DNA of 64,000 nt. Source: an uncultured Bacteroides sp. (GTDB taxonomy: Bacteria; Bacteroidota; Bacteroidia; Bacteroidales; Bacteroidaceae). The stretch lies in NCBI GenBank assembly GCA_944320945.1, contig CALUJK010000027.1:1-64000 (forward strand), in the 5' to 3' direction. The notes beneath the pieces were generated by a model. The model was not told the origin of the DNA. It did not search any database and worked only from the letters and a program-made list of their open reading frames with translations. Below are positions 28,301 through 37,067 of the stretch, in pieces (the first letter of the stretch is position 1; each line of letters starts with the position of its first letter). The position numbers were made by a program, and so were the translations under genes.

Positions 28301-28527
28301 TGAAGTCTGTTACATTGGGATACAATGTACCCAATACATTCCTGAGCAAATACAATATCAGCCGAGCTCGTGTGTATGTGGCTGCTCAGAACCTTTGGAC
28401 AATCACCGGTTATTCCGGTTATGACCCCGAAGTATCTATTCGCAATGGAGCATTGACACCCGGTTTGGACTTTTCGTCTTACCCGCGTGCCCTTTCTATC
28501 AGTTTTGGCATTAACTTAGGCTTTTAA
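25348..28527 (+). CDS. SusC-like TonB-dependent outer-membrane transporter
   Basis: Outer-membrane importer of oligosaccharides (1059 aa). After a signal peptide (cleavage near VQAQS) comes a carboxypeptidase-D-regulatory-like domain (KITGKVVDAMGELPGVSVVV to about residue 95). The Bacteroidota TonB-box-like DEVVVVGY follows near 108, then the plug (ITIRGNNSL, PLYIIDGFPV, ILKDASATAIYGSRGANGV) and a 22-strand-type barrel ending in an aromatic-hydrophobic C-terminus. It works with the SusD-like lipoprotein encoded 18 bp downstream. There is no STN domain, so regulation is through the hybrid sensor and not through an anti-sigma factor. Substrate is inferred from the neighbouring lyases. Confidence 0.96.
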   Translation: MKLRVTLVLLVAFFFMLPEVQAQSGGKITGKVVDAMGELPGVSVVVKGTTNGMTTDLNGSFTLENVKPSDVLQFSYIGYKTQEIKVGNQRNFSVTMQEDAQALDEVVVVGYQEVRKGDLTGSVAKANMKDLLSVPVASFDQALGGRIAGVNVSSGEGMPGATMNITIRGNNSLTQDNTPLYIIDGFPVEDPAMAAAINPNDIESTNILKDASATAIYGSRGANGVVVITTKQGKVGKPVITYDGSFGISKVTKTLDMMSGYDFVKLQQEIEPERTAERYFMNGEPYNGKVWTLEDYRNVEQANWQDEIFRTAWSQNHNVGISGGSESVRYNASLSYYNQDGILLNTGYERFQARMNTTVTRGKLTANISTNYSRAIQSGNSPSSTSYSGMNNLFYSVWGYRPVAYPDGTLDALRNELYDPATDDDQNDYRFNPILDLENTYRKNYYNNLQLNGYVQYEFIKGLKLKVTAGYTYDNRHNDTFNNSKSRYGNPHSTLQVNATVARSERLTWLNENILTYQHNWKNKHSLNTMLGTTLQNSDYEYFAYSTRDIPNESLGMAGMDQGTINTTDSSMSSWSMFSYFANAQYNYRSRYYLTASFRADGSSKFSKKNRYGYFPSASAAWTFTEEEFMEPTKKWLSSGKLRLSWGLTGNNRIGEYDRYALLEMIRSHQEGDKIQNTVYPFNNTLETVGVAPTSLPNEDLKWETTEQWNLGLDLGFFDERIGFTMDLYRKTTRDLLLDAQLPYSSGYVTAMKNIGKVRNQGIELTLNTVNIDNSNFKWTSNFNIAFNKNEVLELAENQTSLLTTATFDQNFNNQPNYIAKIGYPMGMIYGYVYEGTYKYDDFDKSGNTYTLKGNVPHYSSESNTQPGMPKYKDLNGDGTIDTNDRTMIGRGMPIHTGGFTNNFEYKGFDLNIFFQWSYGNDVLNANRLFFESGFNKKRELNQFASYANRWTTENPTSDIPRAINSPSNLVISSRVVEDASFLRLKSVTLGYNVPNTFLSKYNISRARVYVAAQNLWTITGYSGYDPEVSIRNGALTPGLDFSSYPRALSISFGINLGF

Positions 28528-28545
28528 CCCTTAAACAGATATAAT

Positions 28546-30324
28546 ATGAAATCTTTAAAAATAGCAATATTATCCCTTTGTGCCGGTTTGGCGATGGCTT
28601 CGTGCGATTTCCTCGAGAAAGAGCCTTACGAATTGGTACCGGAGACTTATTTCAACAATGCGGCGGAGGCTGAAGACTTTTTGATTGGCGTTTATGCTCC
28701 GTTGGCTTCGCAAAATCTCTATGGTGGTGATTACGTGTATTTAGTAGGTGGTAGTGACTTGGAACATTATGGTGGCGCACGTAGTGCCAACAATACGGGA
28801 GTTATTGTTTGTAACAATGCGAATTCCAGTTCTCCTTACATCAGTTATGCATGGACTACGCTTTATAACGGCATTGACCGGGCTTGTTCATTCTTGGAAA
28901 ATATCGACCGGGTACCGTCCGATGCAATTACCGATGCGGTACGCGAACAATATCGTTCGGAGGCTCGTTTCTTGCGTGCTTACTATTATTTCCTTTTGGT
29001 AGAGGGTTGGGGAGATGTTCCTTTCCGTACCACAGCTACCAACAGTGTAACCGGTTTGAGTATTCCGCGTACAGATAAGGAAACTATTTACGATTTTATC
29101 GTAACCGAGATGGACGAATGTGCTGCAAACCTGAAATCCGCAGCTGAGTTGAGCTATCAGCCGGGACGTATTTCTAAGTCCACTTGCTGGGGCATCTTGG
29201 CACGTGTTTATCTGTTCCGTGCAGGTGAGCATTTCCGTGATAATGTTGCGGGTGATGAAACAACTATTAAGGATTATTTTACCAAAGCGAGAGACTTTGC
29301 TTTGAAAGTGAAAGGTGAAGGACATGGCTTGGCTGAGAATTATTGGGATGTGTTTATTGACATGTGTTCTAACCAATATAATACTACTGCTAACGAAAGC
29401 ATTTGGGAAATTGAATTTGCCGGCAATTATACGGCGGAGACTCGTGCTGAAGGACGTATCGGAAACTTGATCGGTATTCAAGCTCCGGATTTGAGCACAG
29501 ATAATACGATCTTAGGCAAGAATGATCCTGGTTATGGGTATGCTTTCTTTTGGTGTACTCCAAAACTGTATGAGTTGTACCTTGAGAATGACGACATTGA
29601 ACGTATGAACTGGAACATCGCTCCATTTACTTATGTACAGAAGACTTCCGGAAAAGGCGTGACCGGTCGTCAGTTCTTCTACGGAAAGTTAGATGAGGTG
29701 AAGAATCAATATTGGGATCAGTCATATAGTTACGGGGAGGCACAATTTGATTCGAAAGGTAAGTATGATAATGTAGGTGATTATGAATTGGAAGAGAATG
29801 CTGCGGCCAATACCAATTATTCTCGTTCATGCGGTAAGTATCGTCGCGAGTATGAATGTCAAGACCAGAAAAAGAATAAGAACTATACTTCCATAAACTT
29901 CCCTGTTCTCCGTTATTCGGATGTATTGCTGATGATTGCCGAAGCTGAAAATGAAATCAATGCAGCTCCGACAAAGGAAGCTTACGATTGCTTGAATGAG
30001 GTGCGCAGACGTGCTGGTATTGTTGAATATACCGAAGGTTCTTTGTCTAAAGAGCAATTCCGCCAAGCTGTGAAAGATGAGCGTGGTATGGAACTCTGTT
30101 TCGAATACACTCGTCGTTTTGACTTGATTCGTTGGGGTGAATACATCACAAACATGAATGCATTGGTTTCGCGTGCTGAACAAGGATTAAATTGGACAAA
30201 TGGTAACGGTACATATGGAGTATCCAATTACTTTAATATTACATCCGCTTATAACTATTTCCCGATACCCGACTCAGAAATGTCTGTGAATAATGCCATT
30301 ACGACCAATAATCCAGGCTGGTAA
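28546..30324 (+). CDS. SusD-like surface glycan-binding lipoprotein
   Basis: RagB/SusD family lipoprotein of 592 aa that forms the lid over the SusC pore and binds the glycan. The lipobox ends at Cys20 (LAMASC). The TPR-like N-terminal half contains SEARFLRAYYYFLLVEGWGDVPF, here split by the conserved ARFLRA and WGDVP motifs. The C-terminal part has PVLRYSDVLLMIAEAENEIN and the typical final DERGMELCFEYTRRFDLIRW region, both shared by the family. It lies between the SusC gene and the third surface lipoprotein in one operon. Confidence 0.95.
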   Translation: MKSLKIAILSLCAGLAMASCDFLEKEPYELVPETYFNNAAEAEDFLIGVYAPLASQNLYGGDYVYLVGGSDLEHYGGARSANNTGVIVCNNANSSSPYISYAWTTLYNGIDRACSFLENIDRVPSDAITDAVREQYRSEARFLRAYYYFLLVEGWGDVPFRTTATNSVTGLSIPRTDKETIYDFIVTEMDECAANLKSAAELSYQPGRISKSTCWGILARVYLFRAGEHFRDNVAGDETTIKDYFTKARDFALKVKGEGHGLAENYWDVFIDMCSNQYNTTANESIWEIEFAGNYTAETRAEGRIGNLIGIQAPDLSTDNTILGKNDPGYGYAFFWCTPKLYELYLENDDIERMNWNIAPFTYVQKTSGKGVTGRQFFYGKLDEVKNQYWDQSYSYGEAQFDSKGKYDNVGDYELEENAAANTNYSRSCGKYRREYECQDQKKNKNYTSINFPVLRYSDVLLMIAEAENEINAAPTKEAYDCLNEVRRRAGIVEYTEGSLSKEQFRQAVKDERGMELCFEYTRRFDLIRWGEYITNMNALVSRAEQGLNWTNGNGTYGVSNYFNITSAYNYFPIPDSEMSVNNAITTNNPGW

Positions 30325-30360
30325 TTTTTTCTAATTACAATTTATAAAAAAGATATATTT

Positions 30361-31461
30361 ATGAAACTGAATAAAATATTAGTAGTAGCCGGCATTGTGG
30401 GACTTGTTTTTTGTTCTTGTGAGAACGAGTTCAAGAATGATGTTGAGCTTGGTGTAAATGTAGCGGTCGAAGATGGCATAAGTTTCGACGGACAAACCGT
30501 TACGGTGAAAAAAGGAACACCTGTTACGTTCCAGTTGAGTGGCGACCCGGATTTCTTGTCGTTCTATAGTGGAGAAGCGGGTCATGAGTATCGGTATAAA
30601 GACCGTGTCATGGTGGCATCGGATGATATCAAGAGCTCTGTGCTGAAGTTTTCGCTTCTGCCTCAATATGGCAAGGGGAGTATTCAGTTGCTTGTGGCTA
30701 ATTCTGATGCATTTCCTGGGTTGAATGGTTCTTCCAGTTCGACATCGCGGAGCATGTATATGCAAGATTCTGTGTTGGTAACGGAAACCACCCAATGGCA
30801 ACCGCTCTCGAAAAGGTTTGTGATGGGAGGGGGTGCCGGTGCCGATGATGAGGCTGTTTCAAAGGAAACGGCTTATGAGATCGATATGACCCCTTATTTA
30901 GGACAGCGTATTGCTATTGCCATCCGTTATGAAGGGCATGACGACTGGGCTACAACTGCTCAAAGCAAATTTACATTCAAGAACATGCAGATAGAAAATC
31001 AGATTCTAGATGTAGACCAGCCCGCTGTTTTTGCTGCAGAATCGTTCGGATTTACAGCTTTGAATTTGTTGTATTGCGATCCGGATTTTTTGAGCGGTAC
31101 AGGCAATTCTGCGGTCGGGGGACGCCGTCGCACTGCTGTCGCCAATAAGCCTTATGGTACGGCAACGAACAACACTGAAGGCGTTTGGAATGTAAAGGAT
31201 TGGGCGGCTTTCTTTATACATAGTAGTGGTGCCAATCAAGGACCGAAAATATCTTCATGGTTGATTTCCAACTTGATGGTCGTAAATGCTTGTACGCCAG
31301 ATAGTGGTACACAATTGAAGAATATTTCTCAAAGTTTGGATAGTTATACACATACGTACACTGAAGCTGGAACTTATACAGCAACTTTTGTGGCTACTAA
31401 TGCTAATCATACTGGTGAAAGTCGTGTTACTCGCGAATATACTGTGGTTGTAACCGAATGA
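30361..31461 (+). CDS. surface glycan-binding lipoprotein, DUF5017-like with C-terminal PKD-like domain
   Basis: Third gene of the SusCD operon, 366 aa, encoding a probable surface glycan-binding protein. The N-terminus is a lipoprotein signal with Cys20 (FCSC). The segment VTFQLSGDPDFLSFYSGEAG followed by HEYRYKDR is the hallmark of DUF5017-type proteins found beside SusD. The last 70 residues (VNACTPDSG through TYTATFVATNANHTGESRVT) look like a PKD or immunoglobulin-like domain. In the equivalent B. thetaiotaomicron locus the gene next to SusD (BT3330) has this role, from memory. Ligand specificity cannot be read. Confidence 0.8.
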   Translation: MKLNKILVVAGIVGLVFCSCENEFKNDVELGVNVAVEDGISFDGQTVTVKKGTPVTFQLSGDPDFLSFYSGEAGHEYRYKDRVMVASDDIKSSVLKFSLLPQYGKGSIQLLVANSDAFPGLNGSSSSTSRSMYMQDSVLVTETTQWQPLSKRFVMGGGAGADDEAVSKETAYEIDMTPYLGQRIAIAIRYEGHDDWATTAQSKFTFKNMQIENQILDVDQPAVFAAESFGFTALNLLYCDPDFLSGTGNSAVGGRRRTAVANKPYGTATNNTEGVWNVKDWAAFFIHSSGANQGPKISSWLISNLMVVNACTPDSGTQLKNISQSLDSYTHTYTEAGTYTATFVATNANHTGESRVTREYTVVVTE

Positions 31462-31522
31462 TCCCCCCCTCTAAATAGTGTTTTGAAAAAATACTATTTT
31501 CACCATTGACGACCTTAATCAA

Positions 31523-31562
31523 AAGGAGAGGCTTTCTTAGGAAAGCTTCTCCTTCTTTTTTA
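31523..31562 (+). terminator. intrinsic terminator of the SusCD operon
   Basis: Stem of 14 bp with one G-U pair (31523-31536 with 31541-31554), a 4-nt loop TTAG, then CTTTTTTT. It ends the SusC-SusD-surface protein operon 61 bp after its last stop codon. Confidence 0.9.
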
Positions 31563-31700
31563 TCAGGTCTATTCTTGTATAGATTATTTCCATCTGTTAG
31601 TATCTAATAAGGAAGATGTATATCATTTGAAAGTTTGTAGGCCGTTTCTGATTGTATGCGATAAAAAATATATATAAAAACGTGCGGCATAGCAGGCCGT

Positions 31701-31811
31701 TTGTTCCGAAGCCCTTTGAAACTTGCTCCGAAGCCCTTTCGAGCGCGTTTCAAAGGGCTTTCGTTCGTGCTCCGAAAGGCTTCGGAACAAACCCGCCCTA
31801 CGGTACCTTCT
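31701..31811 (-). repeat. 22-bp palindromic repeat array, copy B (four units plus flank)
   Basis: The 509-bp gap 31462-31970 holds a terminator, this array and a promoter, and I see no gene in it. Four 22-bp units lie at 31701-31722, 31723-31744, 31745-31766 and 31767-31788. The leader (31789-31811) is the reverse complement of the copy A leader with few changes. On the minus strand it begins AGAAGGTACCGTAGGGCGGG. Outer edges are inverted (GTTTGTTCCGAAG and CTTCGGAACAAAC). An 82-codon ORF across it looks spurious. Confidence 0.85.
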
Positions 31812-31922
31812 GGGCGGGGATGGAAACTGTTTTTCGAAAAGTAATGTATTTATACAAATGGATCTCTTTCACATTCGCGTATATTCGGGGTGACACATAA
31901 ACGAAGTTTCCGAATAAAGTAT

Positions 31923-31930
31923 TATCTTTG
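31923..31930 (+). promoter_or_regulatory. -7 box for the PL8-GH3 operon
   Basis: TATCTTTG matches TAnnTTTG and lies 40 bp before the ATG at 31971. No well-spaced -33 TTTG is seen. Confidence 0.5.
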
Positions 31931-31970
31931 TTCCGTTCCATGATGATAATCACCTCTTAAATATTTTATT

Positions 31971-34013
31971 ATGAATACTCATCGTATTAGTTTCTTTGTG
32001 ATGGCCTTGTTGTTTATTGGAAACATCAGCTTGGCCTCGACGTCTGACTTCCAGACGATTTACAAACACATGTATGATACTTATTTGAAGGCGAATCCTT
32101 CGGAAAAAGCGGTAAATAACTTACTGGACCTGATGACTCCGGAGGGTGGTTTCTCGACGATTGATTATGAAGCCACCAACGGAAGTCCGCGCAAGCATGT
32201 CCAGTATCTTATTACGCTGGCCAATGCTTACCAGCAGCCTAAGAATAAGATGTATCACAATCCGCAGTTGAGAGATGCTTATCTGAAGTCGTTGCGTTTC
32301 TGGGTGGAAACCGACAACCGCGCCACTAACTGGTGGTTTCGCTACATTCCTTATCCCAAGGAACTGTCGCAGAGCGTTATACTGATGGCGGATGAAATCC
32401 GGAAAGACGAGGAACTGTTTGACGGAACGATGGCTTATCTGCGCTATTCGTACCGGACCGCCAAGCCTGCCCATATGACGGGAGCCAATGCTGCCGACAT
32501 CATCATCGGTTCGCTGGCAGCAAGCGTTCTGACAGAAAATGACGAGCAGATGACTCGCTTCCGCGACCAGATGACCTCCCTGTTGACGATACAGCCGGTA
32601 GAGGGAGTACAGCGAGACTATCTTTTTGCCCAGCACTGCGGTAGCGGCCGACAGCTCTATTTTGCCAATTATGGCAAGGAGTTCGTTAACTCGATGCTTT
32701 TCTATCTGGAATTTTGTCAAGGTACCAAATATCAAAGTCCCGGTCTGCAACTGTTACAGGACTTGTTCATTAAGGGCGGACAGTGGATTTTCTTCTCCAA
32801 ACATTACGACCCGAACCATAGCGGACGGTATAATAGTACCAACCAATATCTGACCACGCTTCGCGCGCTGGCTGAACGGGTGTACAAACTGAGCGAGGGA
32901 GAGGCGAAGGAACAGATGGCCGCCGTGCTGAAACGCATCGATGGCGAGAACAGCCTGACGGGTAATCGCATGTTCTGGCGTTTCGATTATATGGTAAACC
33001 GTCGTGCCGACTATATGGTAACTTCGCGCATGACCTCTACCCGTACCGTTGGCAATGAGGCCGGTAATGGGGATGGAGAGTATAACTATTATGCTGCCAA
33101 TGGCGTTAATTACATCTTTGTCACCGGCAAGGAGTATGACCGTGACTATTTTAAGAAGTTCAATAATCGGCAGTTTCCCGGTATTACGGCCGAGCAGGAC
33201 AACGACCCGCTCCCTATTCCCGATTGGGGCAAGGAGGGCGGTAACGGCAACTCCTTTGCGGGAGGCGTAAGCGACAGCATTTACGGTGCGTGCGGCATGA
33301 TTTTGGAACGCCGTTCGCTGGAAGCCCACAAGGCATGGTTCTATTTTGACGATGAGTTTGTTTGTCTGGGTGCCGGCATCCGTACACACGACGGAAAGGC
33401 AGATGTCTACACTACCGTCAACCAGTGTAATGCCGACGGGCAGGTTCAGTATTCCCGTGGAGGTAAGGTGCAGACCTTGACGGGAGAAAAGGCGTTGACC
33501 GACGTGGAATGGGTGCTGCATGGCGGTGTCGGCTACTTCAACCTAAATCCGGATGTGGAGTACCGCATGGCTTACGACAAATTGTTTTCACTGAACATCA
33601 ATCATGGCATCCGTCCCGAAAACAGCAAGTATGCGTACATCGTTTGCCCGAACATGAAAGAGGCCTCGGAAGCGGCTGCATATAGCAAGAAAATGCCGGT
33701 TACCATTCTTGCTAATACGGAACAGTTACAGGCAGTCCGTCATGCCGGACTGGGACTGACGGAAGCCATCTTCTATCAGGCCGGCAGCTTGGAGTTGCCG
33801 ACCGGCGATAAGCTGGAAGTCGATACTCCCTGTACCTTGCTGTGGAATGAAAAAACGCGGAAAGTCAGTGTTGCCAACCCGCATTGCGAATCGCAGAATC
33901 CGGCAACGATTACCGTCACGCTGACCGGCAAAAAGAAGGTACAGACCTTGACGTTCGACATGCCGCAAGGGGAAATGGCCGGAAGCACAGTGGCGCAAAT
34001 CGCGAAGAAGTAA
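31971..34013 (+). CDS. PL8 polysaccharide lyase (chondroitin AC/hyaluronan lyase-like)
   Basis: Secreted lyase of 680 aa that cuts uronate-containing glycosaminoglycans by beta-elimination, leaving an unsaturated uronate. A signal peptide (cleavage near SLAST) is followed by an alpha/alpha toroid domain and beta-sandwich domains, with the usual length of the AC-type PL8 group. Candidate catalytic residues are Asn173 (GANAAD), His222 (FAQHCGSGRQ) and Tyr234 (FANYG). The Arg and Glu region lies around FDYMVNRRADYMVTSRM and GNGDGEY. His to Tyr spacing is 12, longer than the 9 I recall for Flavobacterium chondroitinase AC, so a small insertion is present. It is followed 29 bp later by GH3. BT3350 is the likely counterpart. 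Confidence 0.88.
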   Translation: MNTHRISFFVMALLFIGNISLASTSDFQTIYKHMYDTYLKANPSEKAVNNLLDLMTPEGGFSTIDYEATNGSPRKHVQYLITLANAYQQPKNKMYHNPQLRDAYLKSLRFWVETDNRATNWWFRYIPYPKELSQSVILMADEIRKDEELFDGTMAYLRYSYRTAKPAHMTGANAADIIIGSLAASVLTENDEQMTRFRDQMTSLLTIQPVEGVQRDYLFAQHCGSGRQLYFANYGKEFVNSMLFYLEFCQGTKYQSPGLQLLQDLFIKGGQWIFFSKHYDPNHSGRYNSTNQYLTTLRALAERVYKLSEGEAKEQMAAVLKRIDGENSLTGNRMFWRFDYMVNRRADYMVTSRMTSTRTVGNEAGNGDGEYNYYAANGVNYIFVTGKEYDRDYFKKFNNRQFPGITAEQDNDPLPIPDWGKEGGNGNSFAGGVSDSIYGACGMILERRSLEAHKAWFYFDDEFVCLGAGIRTHDGKADVYTTVNQCNADGQVQYSRGGKVQTLTGEKALTDVEWVLHGGVGYFNLNPDVEYRMAYDKLFSLNINHGIRPENSKYAYIVCPNMKEASEAAAYSKKMPVTILANTEQLQAVRHAGLGLTEAIFYQAGSLELPTGDKLEVDTPCTLLWNEKTRKVSVANPHCESQNPATITVTLTGKKKVQTLTFDMPQGEMAGSTVAQIAKK

Positions 34014-34042
34014 CGGAATCTTGAAACCTAAGTTGCCAGATT

Positions 34043-36886
34043 ATGCACATACGATTTTTTCTGTTATCTGTCTTCCTGGGAGGCTGCATCGTGAACGGAC
34101 GGGCGCAAACGGCGCCAACGGCCAAGGTGTACAAGCCTGCGAAGAAAGAAATATACCACAAAGGATGGATTGACCTGAACAAAAACGGAGTAAAGGATGT
34201 CTATGAAGACCCTGCCGCACCCATCGACGCGCGCATCGAAGACCTGCTGAGCCAAATGAACCTGGCGGAAAAGACCTGCCAGATGGTAACTCTTTACGGT
34301 TATAAGCGCGTGCTAAAGGACGACTTGCCGACTCCGGAATGGAAAGAAAGCCTGTGGAAGGACGGTATCGGCGCCATCGACGAACACTTGAACGGATTTC
34401 AGCAGTGGGGACTGCCGCCATCGGACAACGAAAACGTGTGGCCTGCATCCCGCCATGCGTGGGCATTGAACGAGGTACAGCGTTTCTTTATTGAAGAGAC
34501 ACGTTTGGGCATTCCGGTAGATTTCACCAACGAAGGTATACGGGGTGTGGAGAGCTATCGTGCCACGAACTTTCCTACGCAGTTGGGACTGGGGCATACG
34601 TGGAACCGCAGTCTGATCCGTGAAGTGGGGCGCATTACCGGTCACGAAGCCCGTATGTTGGGATATACCAATGTATATGCGCCTATACTCGATGTGGGGC
34701 GCGACCAGCGGTGGGGACGTTATGAGGAAGTCTACGGCGAATCGCCCTACCTGGTGGCCGAACTGGGCATCGAGATGGTGAAAGGCATGCAGCAAGATTA
34801 TCAGGTGGCCGCCACCGGCAAGCACTTTGTGGCCTACAGCAACAACAAGGGTGCACGCGAAGGAATGGCGCGTGTAGACCCGCAGATGTCTCCGCGCGAA
34901 GTGGAGATGATACACGTCTATCCGTTTAAACGGGTTATCCGGGAGGCAGGAATGCTGGGCGTGATGAGTTCCTATAACGATTATGACGGCGTTCCCATTC
35001 AGGGTAGTTATTATTGGCTGACAACGCGATTGCGTGGGGAAATGGGCTTCCGCGGATATGTTGTATCTGACAGTGATGCGTTGGAGTATCTCTATACCAA
35101 ACACGGAACGGCTAAGAACATGAAAGATGCTGTGCGGCAGAGCATTGAGGCCGGACTGAATGTGCGTTGTACATTCCGTTCGCCTGAATCTTTTGTGGAA
35201 CCGCTGCGCGAGCTGGTAGCGGAGGGCGGACTGAGCGAGGAACTGATAGACAGCCGGGTACGTGACATTCTTCGTGTGAAGTTTCTGGTCGGTTTGTTTG
35301 ATGCCCCCTATCAGACGGATTTGGCCGGAGCGGATGCCGAAGTGGAGAAGGCTGCACACGAAGCGGTTGCTTTGCAGGCGTCGCGCGAGTCTATCGTTCT
35401 GTTGAAGAATGACAATGTGCTACCGCTTCGGCTGGATGAAGTGAAAACCATCGCTGTGTGTGGCCCGAATGCCGATGAGGAGGCGTATGCACTGACCCAT
35501 TACGGGCCTTTGGCGGTGGATGTGACTACCGTGCTGGAAGGTATCACCGAGAAAGTGGCCGGTAAGGCTGAAGTGCTTTATACGAAAGGGTGCGAACTGG
35601 TGGATACCAACTGGCCGGAGAGCGAGTTGATAGATTTTCCGTTGACCGCGGATGAGCAGTCTGCCATTGACCGTGCCGTGGAGAATGCCCGTCGTGCCGA
35701 TGTGTGTGTCGTGGTGCTGGGAGGCGGACAACGCACGTGTGGCGAGAACAAGTCGCGTAGCAGTCTGGACCTGCCGGGCAGGCAACTCGATTTGCTGAAA
35801 GCTGTTCAGGCCACGGGTAAACCAGTGGTATTGGTGCTTATCAACGGGCGTCCGCTGTCCGTCAATTGGGCAGACCGTTTCGTGCCTGCCATTGTGGAGG
35901 CGTGGTATCCCGGTTCAAAAGGAGGAATTGCCGTGGCTGATGTCTTGTTTGGCGACTATAACCCCGGCGGCAAGCTGACGGTTACTTTCCCCAAGAGTGT
36001 GGGACAGATTCCTTTCAACTTTCCTTGCAAGCCTTCATCGCAGGTAGATGGAGGTAAGAACATTGGGCCTGAAGGGAATGCTTCGCGGGTGAATGGGGCG
36101 CTTTATCCTTTTGGCTATGGATTGAGCTATACTACGTTTGAATATTCCGATTTGGAAATCTCCCCCAAAGTCATTACGCCGGACCAGCAGGCGGTTGTCA
36201 GTTTGAAAGTCACCAATAGCGGGCAACGTGCCGGTGATGAGGTGGTACAGCTCTATGTGCGTGATGTGCTGAGCAGTGTCACTACGTATGAGAAGAATCT
36301 GGCGGGTTTTGAACGGGTACATCTGATGCCGGGAGAGACAAAGACTGTCACTTTCCACATCGACCGCAAACAGCTGGAACTGTTAGACAGGAATATGCAG
36401 TGGACGGTAGAGCCGGGTGAGTTCGTCCTTATGGCGGGAGCCTCTTCGGAAGATATCCGTTTGAACGGAGTGTTGGAAGTTGAGGACTATCAGACCCGTG
36501 TCGACCGTTTGGAAGCGGCAAAACCGGAAAGTCCCGTGACGGCAAGCACTCAGCCGGAGGCGGTGATGAATGTACTGGATGGAGATGCTTCTACTGTTTG
36601 GCAGGGGAATAAAGGGGATTACGTCACGTTTGCCTTAAAGGGAAATCCGAAAGTGGATGAAGTGACCATAACCTTTGCCCGCGAGAATAGTCTGCCGGCC
36701 AATTTTGAGATACAGTTGTCCGGTGGCGGGGGGCAGTTCCTCACGGTATATTCGGGTACGGTAAGTCAATATGGAAAGCCGATTACTTATACCTTTAAGG
36801 GGACTACTGCCAGTGATTTACGTATCTTGCTGAGCGATGACCGGGTAGGTGTTGCCGAGGTGAAGATATCGGATTTGTCAGATTGA
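34043..36886 (+). CDS. GH3 family beta-glycosidase with C-terminal discoidin-like domain, lipoprotein
   Basis: Family GH3 enzyme of 947 aa. The signal ends in LGGC (Cys15), so it may be lipidated. A short calcium-loop-like stretch, DLNKNGVKDVYED, precedes the (beta/alpha)8 domain. KHFVAYSNN and GYVVSDSDALEY (nucleophile Asp343) are GH3 landmarks, followed by the alpha/beta sandwich (AVCGPNADE, LVLINGRPLSVNW, EAWYPGSKGGIAVADVLFG) and a fibronectin-like domain (PFGYGLSYTTFEYS). The last about 110 residues resemble an F5/8-type carbohydrate-binding module. It is 29 bp after the PL8 gene. Activity could be beta-glucosidase, beta-xylosidase or beta-N-acetylglucosaminidase. Its presence in a glycosaminoglycan locus is unexpected. 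Confidence 0.9.
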   Translation: MHIRFFLLSVFLGGCIVNGRAQTAPTAKVYKPAKKEIYHKGWIDLNKNGVKDVYEDPAAPIDARIEDLLSQMNLAEKTCQMVTLYGYKRVLKDDLPTPEWKESLWKDGIGAIDEHLNGFQQWGLPPSDNENVWPASRHAWALNEVQRFFIEETRLGIPVDFTNEGIRGVESYRATNFPTQLGLGHTWNRSLIREVGRITGHEARMLGYTNVYAPILDVGRDQRWGRYEEVYGESPYLVAELGIEMVKGMQQDYQVAATGKHFVAYSNNKGAREGMARVDPQMSPREVEMIHVYPFKRVIREAGMLGVMSSYNDYDGVPIQGSYYWLTTRLRGEMGFRGYVVSDSDALEYLYTKHGTAKNMKDAVRQSIEAGLNVRCTFRSPESFVEPLRELVAEGGLSEELIDSRVRDILRVKFLVGLFDAPYQTDLAGADAEVEKAAHEAVALQASRESIVLLKNDNVLPLRLDEVKTIAVCGPNADEEAYALTHYGPLAVDVTTVLEGITEKVAGKAEVLYTKGCELVDTNWPESELIDFPLTADEQSAIDRAVENARRADVCVVVLGGGQRTCGENKSRSSLDLPGRQLDLLKAVQATGKPVVLVLINGRPLSVNWADRFVPAIVEAWYPGSKGGIAVADVLFGDYNPGGKLTVTFPKSVGQIPFNFPCKPSSQVDGGKNIGPEGNASRVNGALYPFGYGLSYTTFEYSDLEISPKVITPDQQAVVSLKVTNSGQRAGDEVVQLYVRDVLSSVTTYEKNLAGFERVHLMPGETKTVTFHIDRKQLELLDRNMQWTVEPGEFVLMAGASSEDIRLNGVLEVEDYQTRVDRLEAAKPESPVTASTQPEAVMNVLDGDASTVWQGNKGDYVTFALKGNPKVDEVTITFARENSLPANFEIQLSGGGGQFLTVYSGTVSQYGKPITYTFKGTTASDLRILLSDDRVGVAEVKISDLSD

Positions 36887-36915
36887 CTAATAAAGGGTGT
36901 ATCATAACATAAAAT

Positions 36916-37021
36916 GGCACACAGATGACACAGATATAACAGATAACCACTGATTATATGTTGTTGATGTACAACTGAATAAATCTGCGAGAATCTGTTT
37001 AATCTGTGTCATCTGCGTGCC
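36916..37021. repeat. long inverted repeat between convergent GH3 and PL8 genes
   Basis: Arms of 29 bp (36916-36944 and 36993-37021) pair with three mismatches. The right arm contains ATCTGTGTCATCTGCGTGCC. The 48-nt loop has a smaller hairpin (GTTGTTGATGTACAAC). The element is related to the inverted repeat at 40226-40313 through a shared CGCAGAT/ATCTGYG vocabulary. It may serve as a bidirectional terminator or be a dispersed repeat. Confidence 0.75.
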
Positions 37022-37067
37022 ATGTCTCATTATGACATATTCTCTATTTGTTTTATTCCTATTTCAA

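Noticed and set aside
34313..35359. 348-codon minus-strand ORF opposite the GH3 gene
   Set aside because: Shadow frame of a gene with all GH3 motifs. No domain recognised.
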